Shown: positions 44,101 through 51,834 of the stretch, piece by piece
How positions within the stretch are numbered: the stretch's first letter is position 1
Layout: each line of letters begins with the position of its first letter
Source: Gillisia mitskevichiae
GTDB taxonomy: Bacteria; Bacteroidota; Bacteroidia; Flavobacteriales; Flavobacteriaceae
Length of the DNA stretch: 64,000 nt
NCBI RefSeq assembly: GCF_003634585.1
Contig: NZ_RBLG01000001.1
Location: 682,001 to 746,000, forward strand
Direction of reading: 5' to 3'
Made by a program: the position numbers and the translations under genes
Notes under the pieces: generated by a model
What the model was told of the DNA's origin: nothing
Databases searched by the model: none
Seen by the model: the letters and a program-made list of their open reading frames with translations, nothing else

Positions 44101-44202
44101 CCAGAATCTATAGACGACACTTCGGCAACAACTTACGGGTATCAAAGAGGAGGATCTCCTATATATAAAACAATTTCGATTGGATTAAACGCAGATTTTT
44201 AA
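41149..44202 (+). CDS. SusC/RagA-family TonB-dependent transporter
   Basis: A 1017-residue outer-membrane protein: signal peptide (about 1-21, ending LIAQ), carboxypeptidase-like N-terminal extension (about 25-100: GVNVIVKGTNRGVVSDFDGN), a TonB-box-like stretch ETVVIGYGTRKKS, plug with the SusC signature GSRGSNGVILITTKQG (about 217-232), and a beta-barrel to the C-terminal F. It imports alginate oligomers with the SusD-like partner that follows. Confidence 0.95.
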   Translation: MNLKKFAIVLMVFFCHFTLIAQESFLLSGTISSESDQLTLPGVNVIVKGTNRGVVSDFDGNYEIDVVKGDVLQFTFLGFNTEEIIINEQKILNVSMSVDAQQLDETVVIGYGTRKKSHLTGAVSSVVNEDLDQLPVARIDDALVGQISGVNIQATQGEAGSAPTIRIRGTGSLTGSSDPLIVVDGLVVDNDFLGSLDMSEVESFDVLKDAASAAIYGSRGSNGVILITTKQGKEGKTVFSYQTYMGFKEARESDAYYFSVAKTAAAELAATGQLSNRTQYIQKIGIDRDYQDIIFDGGIIENHSLSARGGTEKTKFSISMGYLHDEGVLLTDDYKRYNLRLKLDTKVSDKFKMGGNLAPSYTNTRRFDGSTHDILRQSPWLPVYHDENSIQYVDRNVYPDVQIGDYAIQRHFDNYDLFGDGTLIDISDTSNTNPVAKVVERDRNDLKLKLYGNFYGEYKILDDLSIRANLSGDYQNTFRDRWQGVLSSRNGASDASYEVSNENRIHVASETYLSYDTTIGDHEIDALVGISFEKWDYEGSSSLGTGYSSDLIKTLSAATVATDIGSFIYSERFQSYFARVNYAYADKYLASVSFRRDGSSIFGAESKYGDFPAVSVGWDIAQEDFLRENNYVSNLKFRLSYGFTGNKDLDTNSDIIDLYPSLPLLGPASATIGGGLESAFIALNIANPDLKWERSKEINPGLDFGFFKNRLTGSVDYYKRTSDQLLLFNPVSSTTGFRNALVNIGEVVNSGLELELRTRNISTSKFKWSTTILGSMNDNELTDFADSNGQIQIVDDKRAAEWINLQGQPISSFYGWVVDEQIALENLQQPFFPIGAQAQDVYVKDLNGDGVIDDDDKTILGNPYPDLLWSLTNDFKIGNVDVSFLFQGSHGAEVRNMGDQYIFNHFNSGQDFVPATTPNQGFIKEKIFTNSVIQDASYVALRNVNIGYNLPENLTSKIGLTGLRIYAAGQNLKYWTADNYTGFNPESIDDTSATTYGYQRGGSPIYKTISIGLNADF

Positions 44203-44230
44203 TTGTAAGAAAAGTATAAAAGACACAATT

Positions 44231-45655
44231 ATGAAAAAAATAAAATATTTAATTTTTGGATTTTTATCCATCATGATGATCTCCTGTGGAGCCGATTTTC
44301 TAGAGCCTTTGCCAGAATCTGCAATCTCTTCAGTGGGTTACTTTCAAAATGATGAAGAAATTGAAACAGGAGTTATAGGAATGTATGATGCTATACAAGG
44401 TGTGAACTCTAATGATTTGGACGACAACTTTAGTATTCAAAGAGAATATTACCTTACTGAAATGCGTAGCGATAACACCAGAACTAAATCTAGTGAAGGA
44501 GAAGCTGCTCAGTTTGAAAGTTATAACGTAACTGCCAGTAATGGTATAGTTTCTAATTATTACATAAGTTTTTATGAGATTATTTACCGTGCTAATCTGG
44601 TTTTAGAAAATCTAGATGCAGCATCTGAGGCGAAATCTCCGAAGTTTGAAGGAGAAGCGAAATTTGTAAGAGCCTATGCTTATTTTAATTTGGTGAGATT
44701 GTACGGAGATATTCCTTTGATAGATCGTTTAATAGGCCCACTTGAAAAGGAAATAGCATTTACCAGAGTTCCATCCAGTGAAATTTACGATCTAATTATT
44801 AGTGATCTTAAAGTATCTATTCAGAACTTGGATAATAGTTATAAGAATAGAGCATCTAAAGCTGCGGCTCAATCACTTCTGGCTAAAGTTTATCTAACCC
44901 TAGGCACAAATTATTCTGAAGCACAAACACTTTTAGAATCGGTTATTACAAGTGGAGAATTTTCTCTAGAATCGAATTTCAAGGATGTATTTTATACTGA
45001 GAATAATGATGAAGTGATTTTTGCAATAGGTTATACTTCAGATCTTTCTTCAGAAAGTCAGAATATTTCCGCAGAATGGTTGAATTCCGTAGGTAGAACC
45101 AGTGGAGTGAATTATGTAACCGCAGATGCTAGATTGGCTTTGGATGCTAAAGGAGGGAATAGAACAGAGTATTCCTATAGACAAGACATGGCGCAACCTA
45201 CACAGTATCAAGTTGTAAAATATCTTCCGAATGGAGATTCAAGTTTAGATATAGAACCTACATCCAGCAATCCAGAATTGGCGGGGAATGATTGGATAAT
45301 CATTAGATATGCAGATGTTTTATTAATGCATGTTGAAGCAATTTTAGCTGGAGGTCAAGAAACAAGTGCTACTGCTGCGATAAATTCATTTCAAAAAGTT
45401 AGGGATAGAGCAGGTTTTACAGAAACTGTTACAACTATTACCAAACAAGACCTATTGGATGAAAGACGTGTAGAATTAGCCTTTGAAAATCATAGATTCT
45501 TTGATCTTGTTCGTTTTGGGGCAGCTCAAGAAGTCCTTTCCGCATTCTCAAGTATGAATGATTATAGCTTTAGTGCTACAGATCTATTACTACCAATTCC
45601 GCAAAGGGAAATTAACCTGAGTAATGGGATAATGCAGCAAAATCCAGGATATTAA
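44231..45655 (+). CDS. SusD/RagB-family outer-membrane lipoprotein
   Basis: A 474-residue lipoprotein (MMISCGADFLEP, lipid Cys about 19). The helical TPR-like start (NDEEIETGVIGMYDAI), AKFVRAYAYFNLVRLYGDIPL (about 147-167) and the RRVELAFENHRFFDLVRFG end motif (about 418-436) are typical of SusD. It binds oligosaccharide on the cell surface above the SusC pore. 28 bp after SusC. Confidence 0.95.
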   Translation: MKKIKYLIFGFLSIMMISCGADFLEPLPESAISSVGYFQNDEEIETGVIGMYDAIQGVNSNDLDDNFSIQREYYLTEMRSDNTRTKSSEGEAAQFESYNVTASNGIVSNYYISFYEIIYRANLVLENLDAASEAKSPKFEGEAKFVRAYAYFNLVRLYGDIPLIDRLIGPLEKEIAFTRVPSSEIYDLIISDLKVSIQNLDNSYKNRASKAAAQSLLAKVYLTLGTNYSEAQTLLESVITSGEFSLESNFKDVFYTENNDEVIFAIGYTSDLSSESQNISAEWLNSVGRTSGVNYVTADARLALDAKGGNRTEYSYRQDMAQPTQYQVVKYLPNGDSSLDIEPTSSNPELAGNDWIIIRYADVLLMHVEAILAGGQETSATAAINSFQKVRDRAGFTETVTTITKQDLLDERRVELAFENHRFFDLVRFGAAQEVLSAFSSMNDYSFSATDLLLPIPQREINLSNGIMQQNPGY

Positions 45656-45674
45656 AATCTTTAAAAAATTTAAA

Positions 45675-46574
45675 ATGAAAACAATAATCAATAAACTTTC
45701 CATCTTAAGATCTTTTAAGCTAATGTCTGTGGTCTTAATGATGTCTAGCCTTTTTGCTTGTGATTATGAATATGATCTACCTGAAGCTGGTTCTATTGCA
45801 GATAAAACACCTCCTTCGGCAAATTTTACAGCATCACAAAGTGATACAGATTTTCTAACATATAATTTTGCTAATCTATCTAATAGTGCAACAACTTTTA
45901 TGTGGGATTTTGGAGATGGTAACACCTCTACAGAGTTGGACGCCACTAATACTTTTCCGGACGAAGGGACTTATATGGTTACTTTAACAGTATCAGATAA
46001 TTTAGGCGTAACAAATTCCTTTAGCAAAGAAGTTAAGGTAGTAGAGCCTCCAGTGCCTGCAGCAATTACACCAACTATAGGAGAGGCAGATTTTGAGGAT
46101 GGTAGCGAAGCTTGTGGTGATGGGCAAGATGGCCGGGACTGTTGGAGATTAAGCGGGGCAAGTATTCATCAAATAACAGGTTCTGATGGCCGAGGTGATA
46201 CACAAGCTGCAAAATATCCAGCTAGTGCGACAAATGGACGTCAATCCTATCAAGGTATAACAGTATCTCCTAACACAAAATATATGTTCACAGTCTATTA
46301 TGCATTGCAGTCTGATGGTGATTATATAAGGGTTTCCATTATAGATGGTCAATTATCAAATTATGATGAATTTGAATCTGCTACGCTATTAGCTCAGGAA
46401 AAAGGTGAGAAAAACGAGGGTAAAGGGAATTATAATGCGCTAATTATCGAATTTGAAACTGGTGCGAATGGAGAAATTTCCATGCTATTTGATACTAACA
46501 ATACGAGTGATGCTTACATAGATGATGTATCTATAGTTCCAGTTATTGAGGAGGAAGAAACAGAGGGAGAATGA
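45675..46574 (+). CDS. PKD-domain surface lipoprotein of the alginate locus
   Basis: A 299-residue lipoprotein (SSLFACDYEYD, lipid Cys about 29). A PKD domain (about 45-122) has FMWDFGDGNTS and GTYMVTLTVSDN. The C-terminal domain (about 135-290) looks like a carbohydrate-binding jelly roll (YQGITVSPNTKYMFTVYYA, then DAYIDDVSIVP). Third gene after SusCD, where surface glycan-binding proteins usually sit, so it likely binds alginate. The stop overlaps the next start. Confidence 0.8.
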   Translation: MKTIINKLSILRSFKLMSVVLMMSSLFACDYEYDLPEAGSIADKTPPSANFTASQSDTDFLTYNFANLSNSATTFMWDFGDGNTSTELDATNTFPDEGTYMVTLTVSDNLGVTNSFSKEVKVVEPPVPAAITPTIGEADFEDGSEACGDGQDGRDCWRLSGASIHQITGSDGRGDTQAAKYPASATNGRQSYQGITVSPNTKYMFTVYYALQSDGDYIRVSIIDGQLSNYDEFESATLLAQEKGEKNEGKGNYNALIIEFETGANGEISMLFDTNNTSDAYIDDVSIVPVIEEEETEGE

Positions 46575-47488
46575 TTAAGCAACCAATGAAATATTTTCAA
46601 AAAGCTGTGATTTTAATTGGAGTGCTAACTTTTAGTTCCATTTCAATTCAATGTCAGAGTGCTGGATCTGCAATTAATCATCCATCAGAAAAGGATCTTA
46701 ACTCAGATAAAAAGTATCAATTACCAGATATAGATTTAAGTCATTGGAAAGTAACTATCCCGGAAGGGGAGGGAAAAGGAGGGGCCATAAGTGTGGAACC
46801 TCCTAAAATCCTCGATTATGCAAACAATGAAGTGTTGAAACCTTATATGTATAATGATTCAACTTCTGGTGCATTGGTATTTTACGCGCACCCAAGTAAT
46901 GCGACAACAGCGAATACTAAATATTCAAGGTCTGAATTACGAGAACAAATGGTTGCTGGGGATGATGATATTAATTGGACCTTTAAAAAAGGAGGAAACT
47001 TGAAAGCTACCATTTCTATGGAAGATGTATCGCGAGATAAAGAAGGAAAATACCATAAGGTGATCATTCTTCAAATTCATGGAAGAGTAACAGATGAACA
47101 GAAGAAATTAATCGGGCAAAAGGATAATAATGCCCCACCAATATTGAAAATTTACTGGCATAATGGAAAAATAAGAGTGAAGACCAAAGAATTGAAATTT
47201 TTAGGCACAAAAGCAGATGGTCTGCTGTATGAAGAAGCTTGGGCTGATGATGATGGTTACACTTTTCAAAATGAGGTTGGATTTAAAAAGTTTGATATTG
47301 AAATTGATGTATCAGATGGAAAGATGGTGATTTCGTTGAATAATAATGAATTTAAAACCTATGACAACATTCACATGGAAAAATGGGGAGTATTCGAAAA
47401 TTATTTCAAGGCAGGAAATTATCTTCAAACCACAGATGAGGGCGCATATGCTAAAGTGAAATTCTCTAAACTGAAAGTTTCACATTAA
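46571..47488 (+). CDS. PL7-family alginate lyase lipoprotein (first copy)
   Basis: A 305-residue lipoprotein (SSISIQCQS, lipid Cys about 28). The PL7 jelly roll covers about 50-303 with YSRSELREQM (about 117-126), VIILQIHGR (Q-I-H catalytic region), ILKIYWHNGKIRVKT and YFKAGNYLQ (conserved Tyr near the end). It cleaves polymeric alginate, probably on the cell surface since it is co-encoded with SusCD. A second start, six codons in (46586), is possible. Confidence 0.9.
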   Translation: MIKQPMKYFQKAVILIGVLTFSSISIQCQSAGSAINHPSEKDLNSDKKYQLPDIDLSHWKVTIPEGEGKGGAISVEPPKILDYANNEVLKPYMYNDSTSGALVFYAHPSNATTANTKYSRSELREQMVAGDDDINWTFKKGGNLKATISMEDVSRDKEGKYHKVIILQIHGRVTDEQKKLIGQKDNNAPPILKIYWHNGKIRVKTKELKFLGTKADGLLYEEAWADDDGYTFQNEVGFKKFDIEIDVSDGKMVISLNNNEFKTYDNIHMEKWGVFENYFKAGNYLQTTDEGAYAKVKFSKLKVSH

Positions 47489-47498
47489 CAAATTGAAA

Positions 47499-48419
47499 AT
47501 GAGAAATAGGAGATATAAGAAATATTTTAAGTCCGTCTGTTTTTCTTTCTATACGCTTGGCCTGCTGAGTATTTTTATTAGCTGTGAAAAAGAGGAAGCG
47601 GTGGATAAACCTATTGTAGATCCTATAGAAGTAGTACCAGAAACGGAAATCTCTAAAGACTATAAGTTACCAAATATAGATCTTAGCCATTGGAAAGTTA
47701 CTATTCCAATAGGAAATCCTACAGAAGTTGAGCCGCCGGAGATTATAGATTATGCTACAAATGAGACCTTAAAAAGGTTTATGTATAACGATTCTACGGA
47801 TGGTTCACTTGTTTTTTACACATTTCCTGCTTCATCTACTGCAAACTCATCTTATTCCAGAACAGAACTCAGGGAGCAGATGCAACCAGGAAATAACAGT
47901 GTAAATTGGACCTTCGAACAAGGCGGGAAAATGAAAGGTACATTATCGGTTCCAGAAATTTCTAAAGATGAGAACGGGGAGTTTGAAAGAACAATAGTAA
48001 TGCAAATCCATGGCAGACTTACCAATGAGCAAAGGGATTTAATTGGTGAAGACGATAATAATGCGCCACCTATATTAAAGATATATTGGTTTAAAGGAAA
48101 GATACGGGTGAAAACAAAAGTCCTAAAAGATATTGAAGCTTCAGACACTGAGATCTTATTCACAGATGCTTGGGGTGATGATGAAGGTTTTAATTTTTTA
48201 GAAGAAGTTGGACATGAAAAATTTACTCTAGAGATTGTTGCTTCCAAAGGAAAGATGGAAATAACTTTAAATGATAAAGAAAAAGTTGTTTACGATAATA
48301 TACATATCCAAAAATGGAATGTATTTGAAAACTACTTTAAGGCCGGAAATTATTTTGCAAGTAAAAATGAAAATTCATTTGCTAAAGTAAAATATTTTGA
48401 TCTTGAAGTAAGCCATTGA
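47499..48419 (+). CDS. PL7-family alginate lyase lipoprotein (second copy)
   Basis: From the ATG at 47499, 306 residues with a lipobox (SIFISCEKE, about 28). Same PL7 motifs as the copy upstream: YSRTELREQM, TIVMQIHGR, ILKIYWFKGKIRVKTK, YFKAGNYFA. The genes are 10 bp apart and clearly duplicated but have diverged, especially near the N-terminus and in loops, which may reflect different M/G block preference. Confidence 0.9.
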   Translation: MRNRRYKKYFKSVCFSFYTLGLLSIFISCEKEEAVDKPIVDPIEVVPETEISKDYKLPNIDLSHWKVTIPIGNPTEVEPPEIIDYATNETLKRFMYNDSTDGSLVFYTFPASSTANSSYSRTELREQMQPGNNSVNWTFEQGGKMKGTLSVPEISKDENGEFERTIVMQIHGRLTNEQRDLIGEDDNNAPPILKIYWFKGKIRVKTKVLKDIEASDTEILFTDAWGDDEGFNFLEEVGHEKFTLEIVASKGKMEITLNDKEKVVYDNIHIQKWNVFENYFKAGNYFASKNENSFAKVKYFDLEVSH

Positions 48420-48470
48420 AACTATTAGGAATTAGCTTAAAATTGGTTTAGTTTCAATTAGTATTATTGA

Positions 48471-48498
48471 CTTTCACAAGTTTACAAGCTTGTGAAAG
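48471..48498 (+). terminator. Stem-loop after the SusC-PL7 operon
   Basis: Perfect 10-bp arms CTTTCACAAG (48471-48480) and CTTGTGAAAG (48489-48498). The T run is missing, so termination may be partial. Confidence 0.55.
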
Positions 48499-48570
48499 CT
48501 AATAATCACTAGAATGCAAAGGAATGTATTAATTGAATTCAGTTAATCCTGTAAACTAAAAAAAAATACC

Positions 48571-48599
48571 TAAATTTGACAAACCAGTTTGGTTAACCA
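48571..48599 (+). promoter_or_regulatory. Promoter and operator of the GntR regulator gene
   Basis: TAAATTTG (48571-48578, fits TAnnTTTG) followed by TGACAAACCA (48577-48586) and TGGTTAACCA (48590-48599), 13 bp apart. This degenerate copy of the alginate operator suggests autoregulation. Confidence 0.7.
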
Positions 48600-48629
48600 A
48601 TTCTTAAGCTCGTTTTAAAACAAGAAGAA

Positions 48630-49340
48630 ATGAAAGTGGAGTCATTTAACAAAAAAAATATTCAGCAGGAAACAGTGAATAATATTATTTCTGAAATAAG
48701 GGACTATATTAATTTCAAAAATCTGGAGCCGGGTGATAAGTTGCCTTCAGAACGTATGCTGTCTGATAGGTTTGGAGTAAGTAGAAATAATTTAAGAGAA
48801 GCAATCCAAACTCTTGAGTTTTACGGACTCTTACAATGTGTTCCTCAAAGTGGTACTTATTTAGCCAATATTGGAGTGGTTGCTCTAAACGGAATGATTT
48901 CGGATATTTTGAGTTTAAATGATCCAGACTTTAAATCTCTGGTTGAAACTAGAATCTTATTGGAGTTAAAAACCGTGAGATTAGCTTCCCTGAGACGCAC
49001 TGAGGAACAGCTGAAGCAAATGAAAGATGCATTAGAAGCTTATACGGAAAAGGCTCTTAAAGGGGAAGATGCAGTTCAGGAAGATCTTCTATTCCATTTG
49101 GCTATCGCTAAAGCAAGTGGTAATAGTACTATGAATACTTTCATGCTTATTATTACTCCAGAAATTATTACAAATTTCGCGAAATATCATGTTTGTGATG
49201 AAAACCAAGCAATTCTTGGAATTGAAGAACATAAAGCTATTTATAAAGCAATAAAAAATATGGATCCTCAAGAAGCTAAGGAGAAAATGAAATTACATTT
49301 TAGAAGTTTATATAAATATTGTTACAATGTAGACTTATAA
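48630..49340 (+). CDS. GntR/FadR-subfamily transcriptional regulator of alginate genes
   Basis: A 236-residue regulator. N-terminal winged helix (about 12-80: GDKLPSERMLSDRFGVSRNN, LREAIQTLEFYGLL) and an all-helical FCD ligand domain (about 95-230: EDLLFHLAIAKASGN with a metal-binding His pattern). FCD regulators sense small acids such as uronate derivatives. It is the only regulator in the cargo, and its promoter and three others carry the same repeated decamer, so it is probably their repressor, relieved by an alginate breakdown product such as KDG. Target assignment is inference. Confidence 0.9.
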   Translation: MKVESFNKKNIQQETVNNIISEIRDYINFKNLEPGDKLPSERMLSDRFGVSRNNLREAIQTLEFYGLLQCVPQSGTYLANIGVVALNGMISDILSLNDPDFKSLVETRILLELKTVRLASLRRTEEQLKQMKDALEAYTEKALKGEDAVQEDLLFHLAIAKASGNSTMNTFMLIITPEIITNFAKYHVCDENQAILGIEEHKAIYKAIKNMDPQEAKEKMKLHFRSLYKYCYNVDL

Positions 49341-49556
49341 ATGGCAAAATTGGAATGCACGTTCCAAATTATAAAAGTTGAAATGAGAGAAATTAATTAA
49401 ATAGATATAGTTCCTTGGTATAGACTTCCTTCTCTAAAATTTATACCTGTAAATGATATTATTTATTGTCTATAAAACTCAGTTCTAGACTGGGTATGGG
49501 AATACTTTGCCTTAATTTAAAGCTAGTATCTCATTAATTATAAGAAAACAAAAATT
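49341..49556. promoter_or_regulatory. Promoter region of the catabolic operon
   Basis: A 216-bp gap. Contains TTGGAA-TGCACG-TTCCAA (49350-49367), a possible operator or terminator. The 13-bp-phased decamer is not found here, so this operon may be read through from the GntR gene or regulated differently. Confidence 0.4.
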
Positions 49557-50837
49557 ATGAAAATAAAAGGTCTTAGATGGTGGATTATAGGTTTAATAGC
49601 TCTTGCTACTGTCATTAACTATATTGATAGATCAGCACTGGCAATTATGTGGCCCGGGATTTCTAAAGATCTAGGCATGACAGATTCAGATTATGCCATC
49701 ATATTAAATGTATTTATGGTAGCCTACGCTTTGGGGCAATCTATTTCAGGAAAATTGTATGATAAGGTAGGAACACGTGTTGGTTATGTACTTTCAATAT
49801 TCTTCTGGTCTTTAGCTTCAATTTTGCATGCATTTTCAAGAGGATTGTTATCCTTAAGTGCATTTCGAGTATTACTAGGAGTTTCAGAAGCAGGAAACTG
49901 GCCTGGAGCTGTTAAGAGTAATGCCGAGTGGTTTCCAGTAAAGGAAAGGGCTATCGCTCAAGGAATATTTAATGCTGGTGCTTCCATGGGTTCTGTAATT
50001 GCACCGCCATTAATTGCCTATTTGTATTTAGCATTCGGGTGGGAGACAACTTTCATTATTATTGGAGCTAGTGGGATGTTGTGGATTATACCCTGGTTGA
50101 TATTTAATAAGAATAAACCTAAATATCATAAATGGATAACAGAAAAAGAAAAAGCTCATATAGTTTCCGGGCGTCACCTTGGGAGAAATGAAGATGATGA
50201 GGACGAGGGGTTAAGTATAATGCAGATCCTTTCTCATAGAGAATCTTGGGCTGTATTAGCATCCCGATTCTTTCTGGAACCAATTTGGTGGTTGTTTGTA
50301 GGTTGGATGCCTTTATATCTTGCAGATACCTATGGGTTTGATGTAAAAGAAATCGGACTTTTTGCCTGGGTGCCATTTGTTGGTGCTGCTGCGGGAAGTG
50401 TTATAGGTGGACTTTTAACGGGGACCTGGATAGCTAGTGGGAACTCCGTTGATACTTCTAGAAAAAGAACTATTTGGATAGGTGGTCTTTTAATGTTCCT
50501 AGGTCTAGTTACAACAATTTTATATGCAGATACACCGGTAAAATTTGTTGGGATTGTAGCAATTGTGTTGTTTGGATTTCAGTTCGCTATTTCTAATATT
50601 CAAACGTTACCTAGCGACCTATTCAGTGGAAAATCTGTAGGATCACTAGCTGGACTTGGAGGTTCAGTAGGGATTTTTTCAGTAATTATAATGAACTTTT
50701 TGATTCCTGTAATTACTAAAGAATCCTATACTCCGGCCTTTATACTAATAGCAGTATTTGTACCTCTGGGTGTGCTTTCAGTATACCTATTATGTAGAAA
50801 TATTGGCCCCGTAGATAACAAAAAGAATAATAATTAA
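49557..50837 (+). CDS. MFS transporter, hexuronate/DEH uptake (ACS family)
   Basis: A 426-residue protein with twelve membrane helices. The N-terminus NYIDRSALAIMWPGISKDLG (about 21-40) and YDKVGTRVGYVLSIFFWS match the anion:cation symporter (ExuT-like) branch. In alginate clusters this carrier brings the unsaturated monouronate or DEH across the inner membrane. First gene of the catabolic operon. Confidence 0.9.
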   Translation: MKIKGLRWWIIGLIALATVINYIDRSALAIMWPGISKDLGMTDSDYAIILNVFMVAYALGQSISGKLYDKVGTRVGYVLSIFFWSLASILHAFSRGLLSLSAFRVLLGVSEAGNWPGAVKSNAEWFPVKERAIAQGIFNAGASMGSVIAPPLIAYLYLAFGWETTFIIIGASGMLWIIPWLIFNKNKPKYHKWITEKEKAHIVSGRHLGRNEDDEDEGLSIMQILSHRESWAVLASRFFLEPIWWLFVGWMPLYLADTYGFDVKEIGLFAWVPFVGAAAGSVIGGLLTGTWIASGNSVDTSRKRTIWIGGLLMFLGLVTTILYADTPVKFVGIVAIVLFGFQFAISNIQTLPSDLFSGKSVGSLAGLGGSVGIFSVIIMNFLIPVITKESYTPAFILIAVFVPLGVLSVYLLCRNIGPVDNKKNNN

Positions 50838-50856
50838 TCAAATAAATTGAAATATA

Positions 50857-51621
50857 ATGAGTGATTCAAAGAAAAAAGTAGCATTAATAACAGGAGCAAC
50901 TGGCGGAATTGGATTCGAAGTAGCTAAAAGACTTGGAAAAGACGGTTATACCGTAATTTTAAACGGGATTGAAGATGAAAAAGGCGCCGACAGGATTGAG
51001 GAGCTTAAAAAAGATGGTATTTCTGCAGAGTACTATGGTTTTGATGTAACAAACGAGGAGGCTGTTTCTTCAAATATTAAAAAAATAGGAGAGAAATACG
51101 GTAAGATAGATGTGCTTGTAAACAATGCAGGTGGTCTTGGAGGCAGATCTAGGTTTGAAGATATGACCACAGAATTTTATAGATCTGTAATGGCATTAAA
51201 TCTGGATTCAGCATTTTTTGCTTCCCGAGCATCTATCCCATTTTTAAAACTTGGAAAAAATCCATCAATTATAAATTATACGTCCAATGCTGGATGGAAT
51301 GCTGGTGGTCCTGGTGCAGGTATCTATGGAACTTCAAAAGCGGCTGTCAACACTCTTACAAGAGCGCTAGCTAAAGACTTGGCAGAATATGGCATCCGTG
51401 TTAATGCAGTTTCTCCTGGTACCATAGACACGCCTTTCCATGCACAAATTAAATCTACAAAACCAGAAGTGTTTGCTTCTTGGAAGAACAATATTCTTTT
51501 AGGGCGATTAGGACAGCCGGAAGAAGTAGCTTCTGTTATATCCTTCTTAGTAAGTGATGATGCTGCTTTTATTACTGCGGAAACCATTCAAATTGGTGGT
51601 GGACAAGCATTGGGAATCTAA
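50857..51621 (+). CDS. SDR-family reductase, probable DEH reductase
   Basis: A 254-residue short-chain dehydrogenase: TGATGGIGFEVA (cofactor glycine loop, about 11-22), NNAGG (about 88-92), Ser about 143, and YGTSKAA (Tyr/Lys catalytic, about 155-161). In this operon it most likely reduces 4-deoxy-L-erythro-5-hexoseulose uronate (DEH) to 2-keto-3-deoxygluconate (KDG). The NADH/NADPH choice cannot be told from sequence alone. Confidence 0.87.
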   Translation: MSDSKKKVALITGATGGIGFEVAKRLGKDGYTVILNGIEDEKGADRIEELKKDGISAEYYGFDVTNEEAVSSNIKKIGEKYGKIDVLVNNAGGLGGRSRFEDMTTEFYRSVMALNLDSAFFASRASIPFLKLGKNPSIINYTSNAGWNAGGPGAGIYGTSKAAVNTLTRALAKDLAEYGIRVNAVSPGTIDTPFHAQIKSTKPEVFASWKNNILLGRLGQPEEVASVISFLVSDDAAFITAETIQIGGGQALGI

Positions 51622-51644
51622 ATGTTGTAAATTATCCTTCTTCC

Positions 51645-51785
51645 ATGATTACTTTAAAAAATGAAATTAGGGAAGAAGCAGTTATTGCAATTCTTGAATA
51701 TAGAAAAACTGAAGCATATCAAATTGTAGATATTGTGAGTTATTTAGCTTCAGAAGTAACTTATTTAGAACAGGAAATTATATAG
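51645..51785 (+). CDS. 46-residue hypothetical protein
   Basis: A small ORF in the 213-bp gap between the SDR and KdgK genes. Helical and acidic (MITLKNEIREEAVIAILEYR at the start, ending LEQEII). No signal, no motif. It may be a true small protein or chance; the conserved reading frame in relatives would decide. Confidence 0.35.
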   Translation: MITLKNEIREEAVIAILEYRKTEAYQIVDIVSYLASEVTYLEQEII

Positions 51786-51834
51786 AGATCAACTTAAGTC
51801 TAGCATTTAGCTAATCTTAAATTTAAAAAACTTT

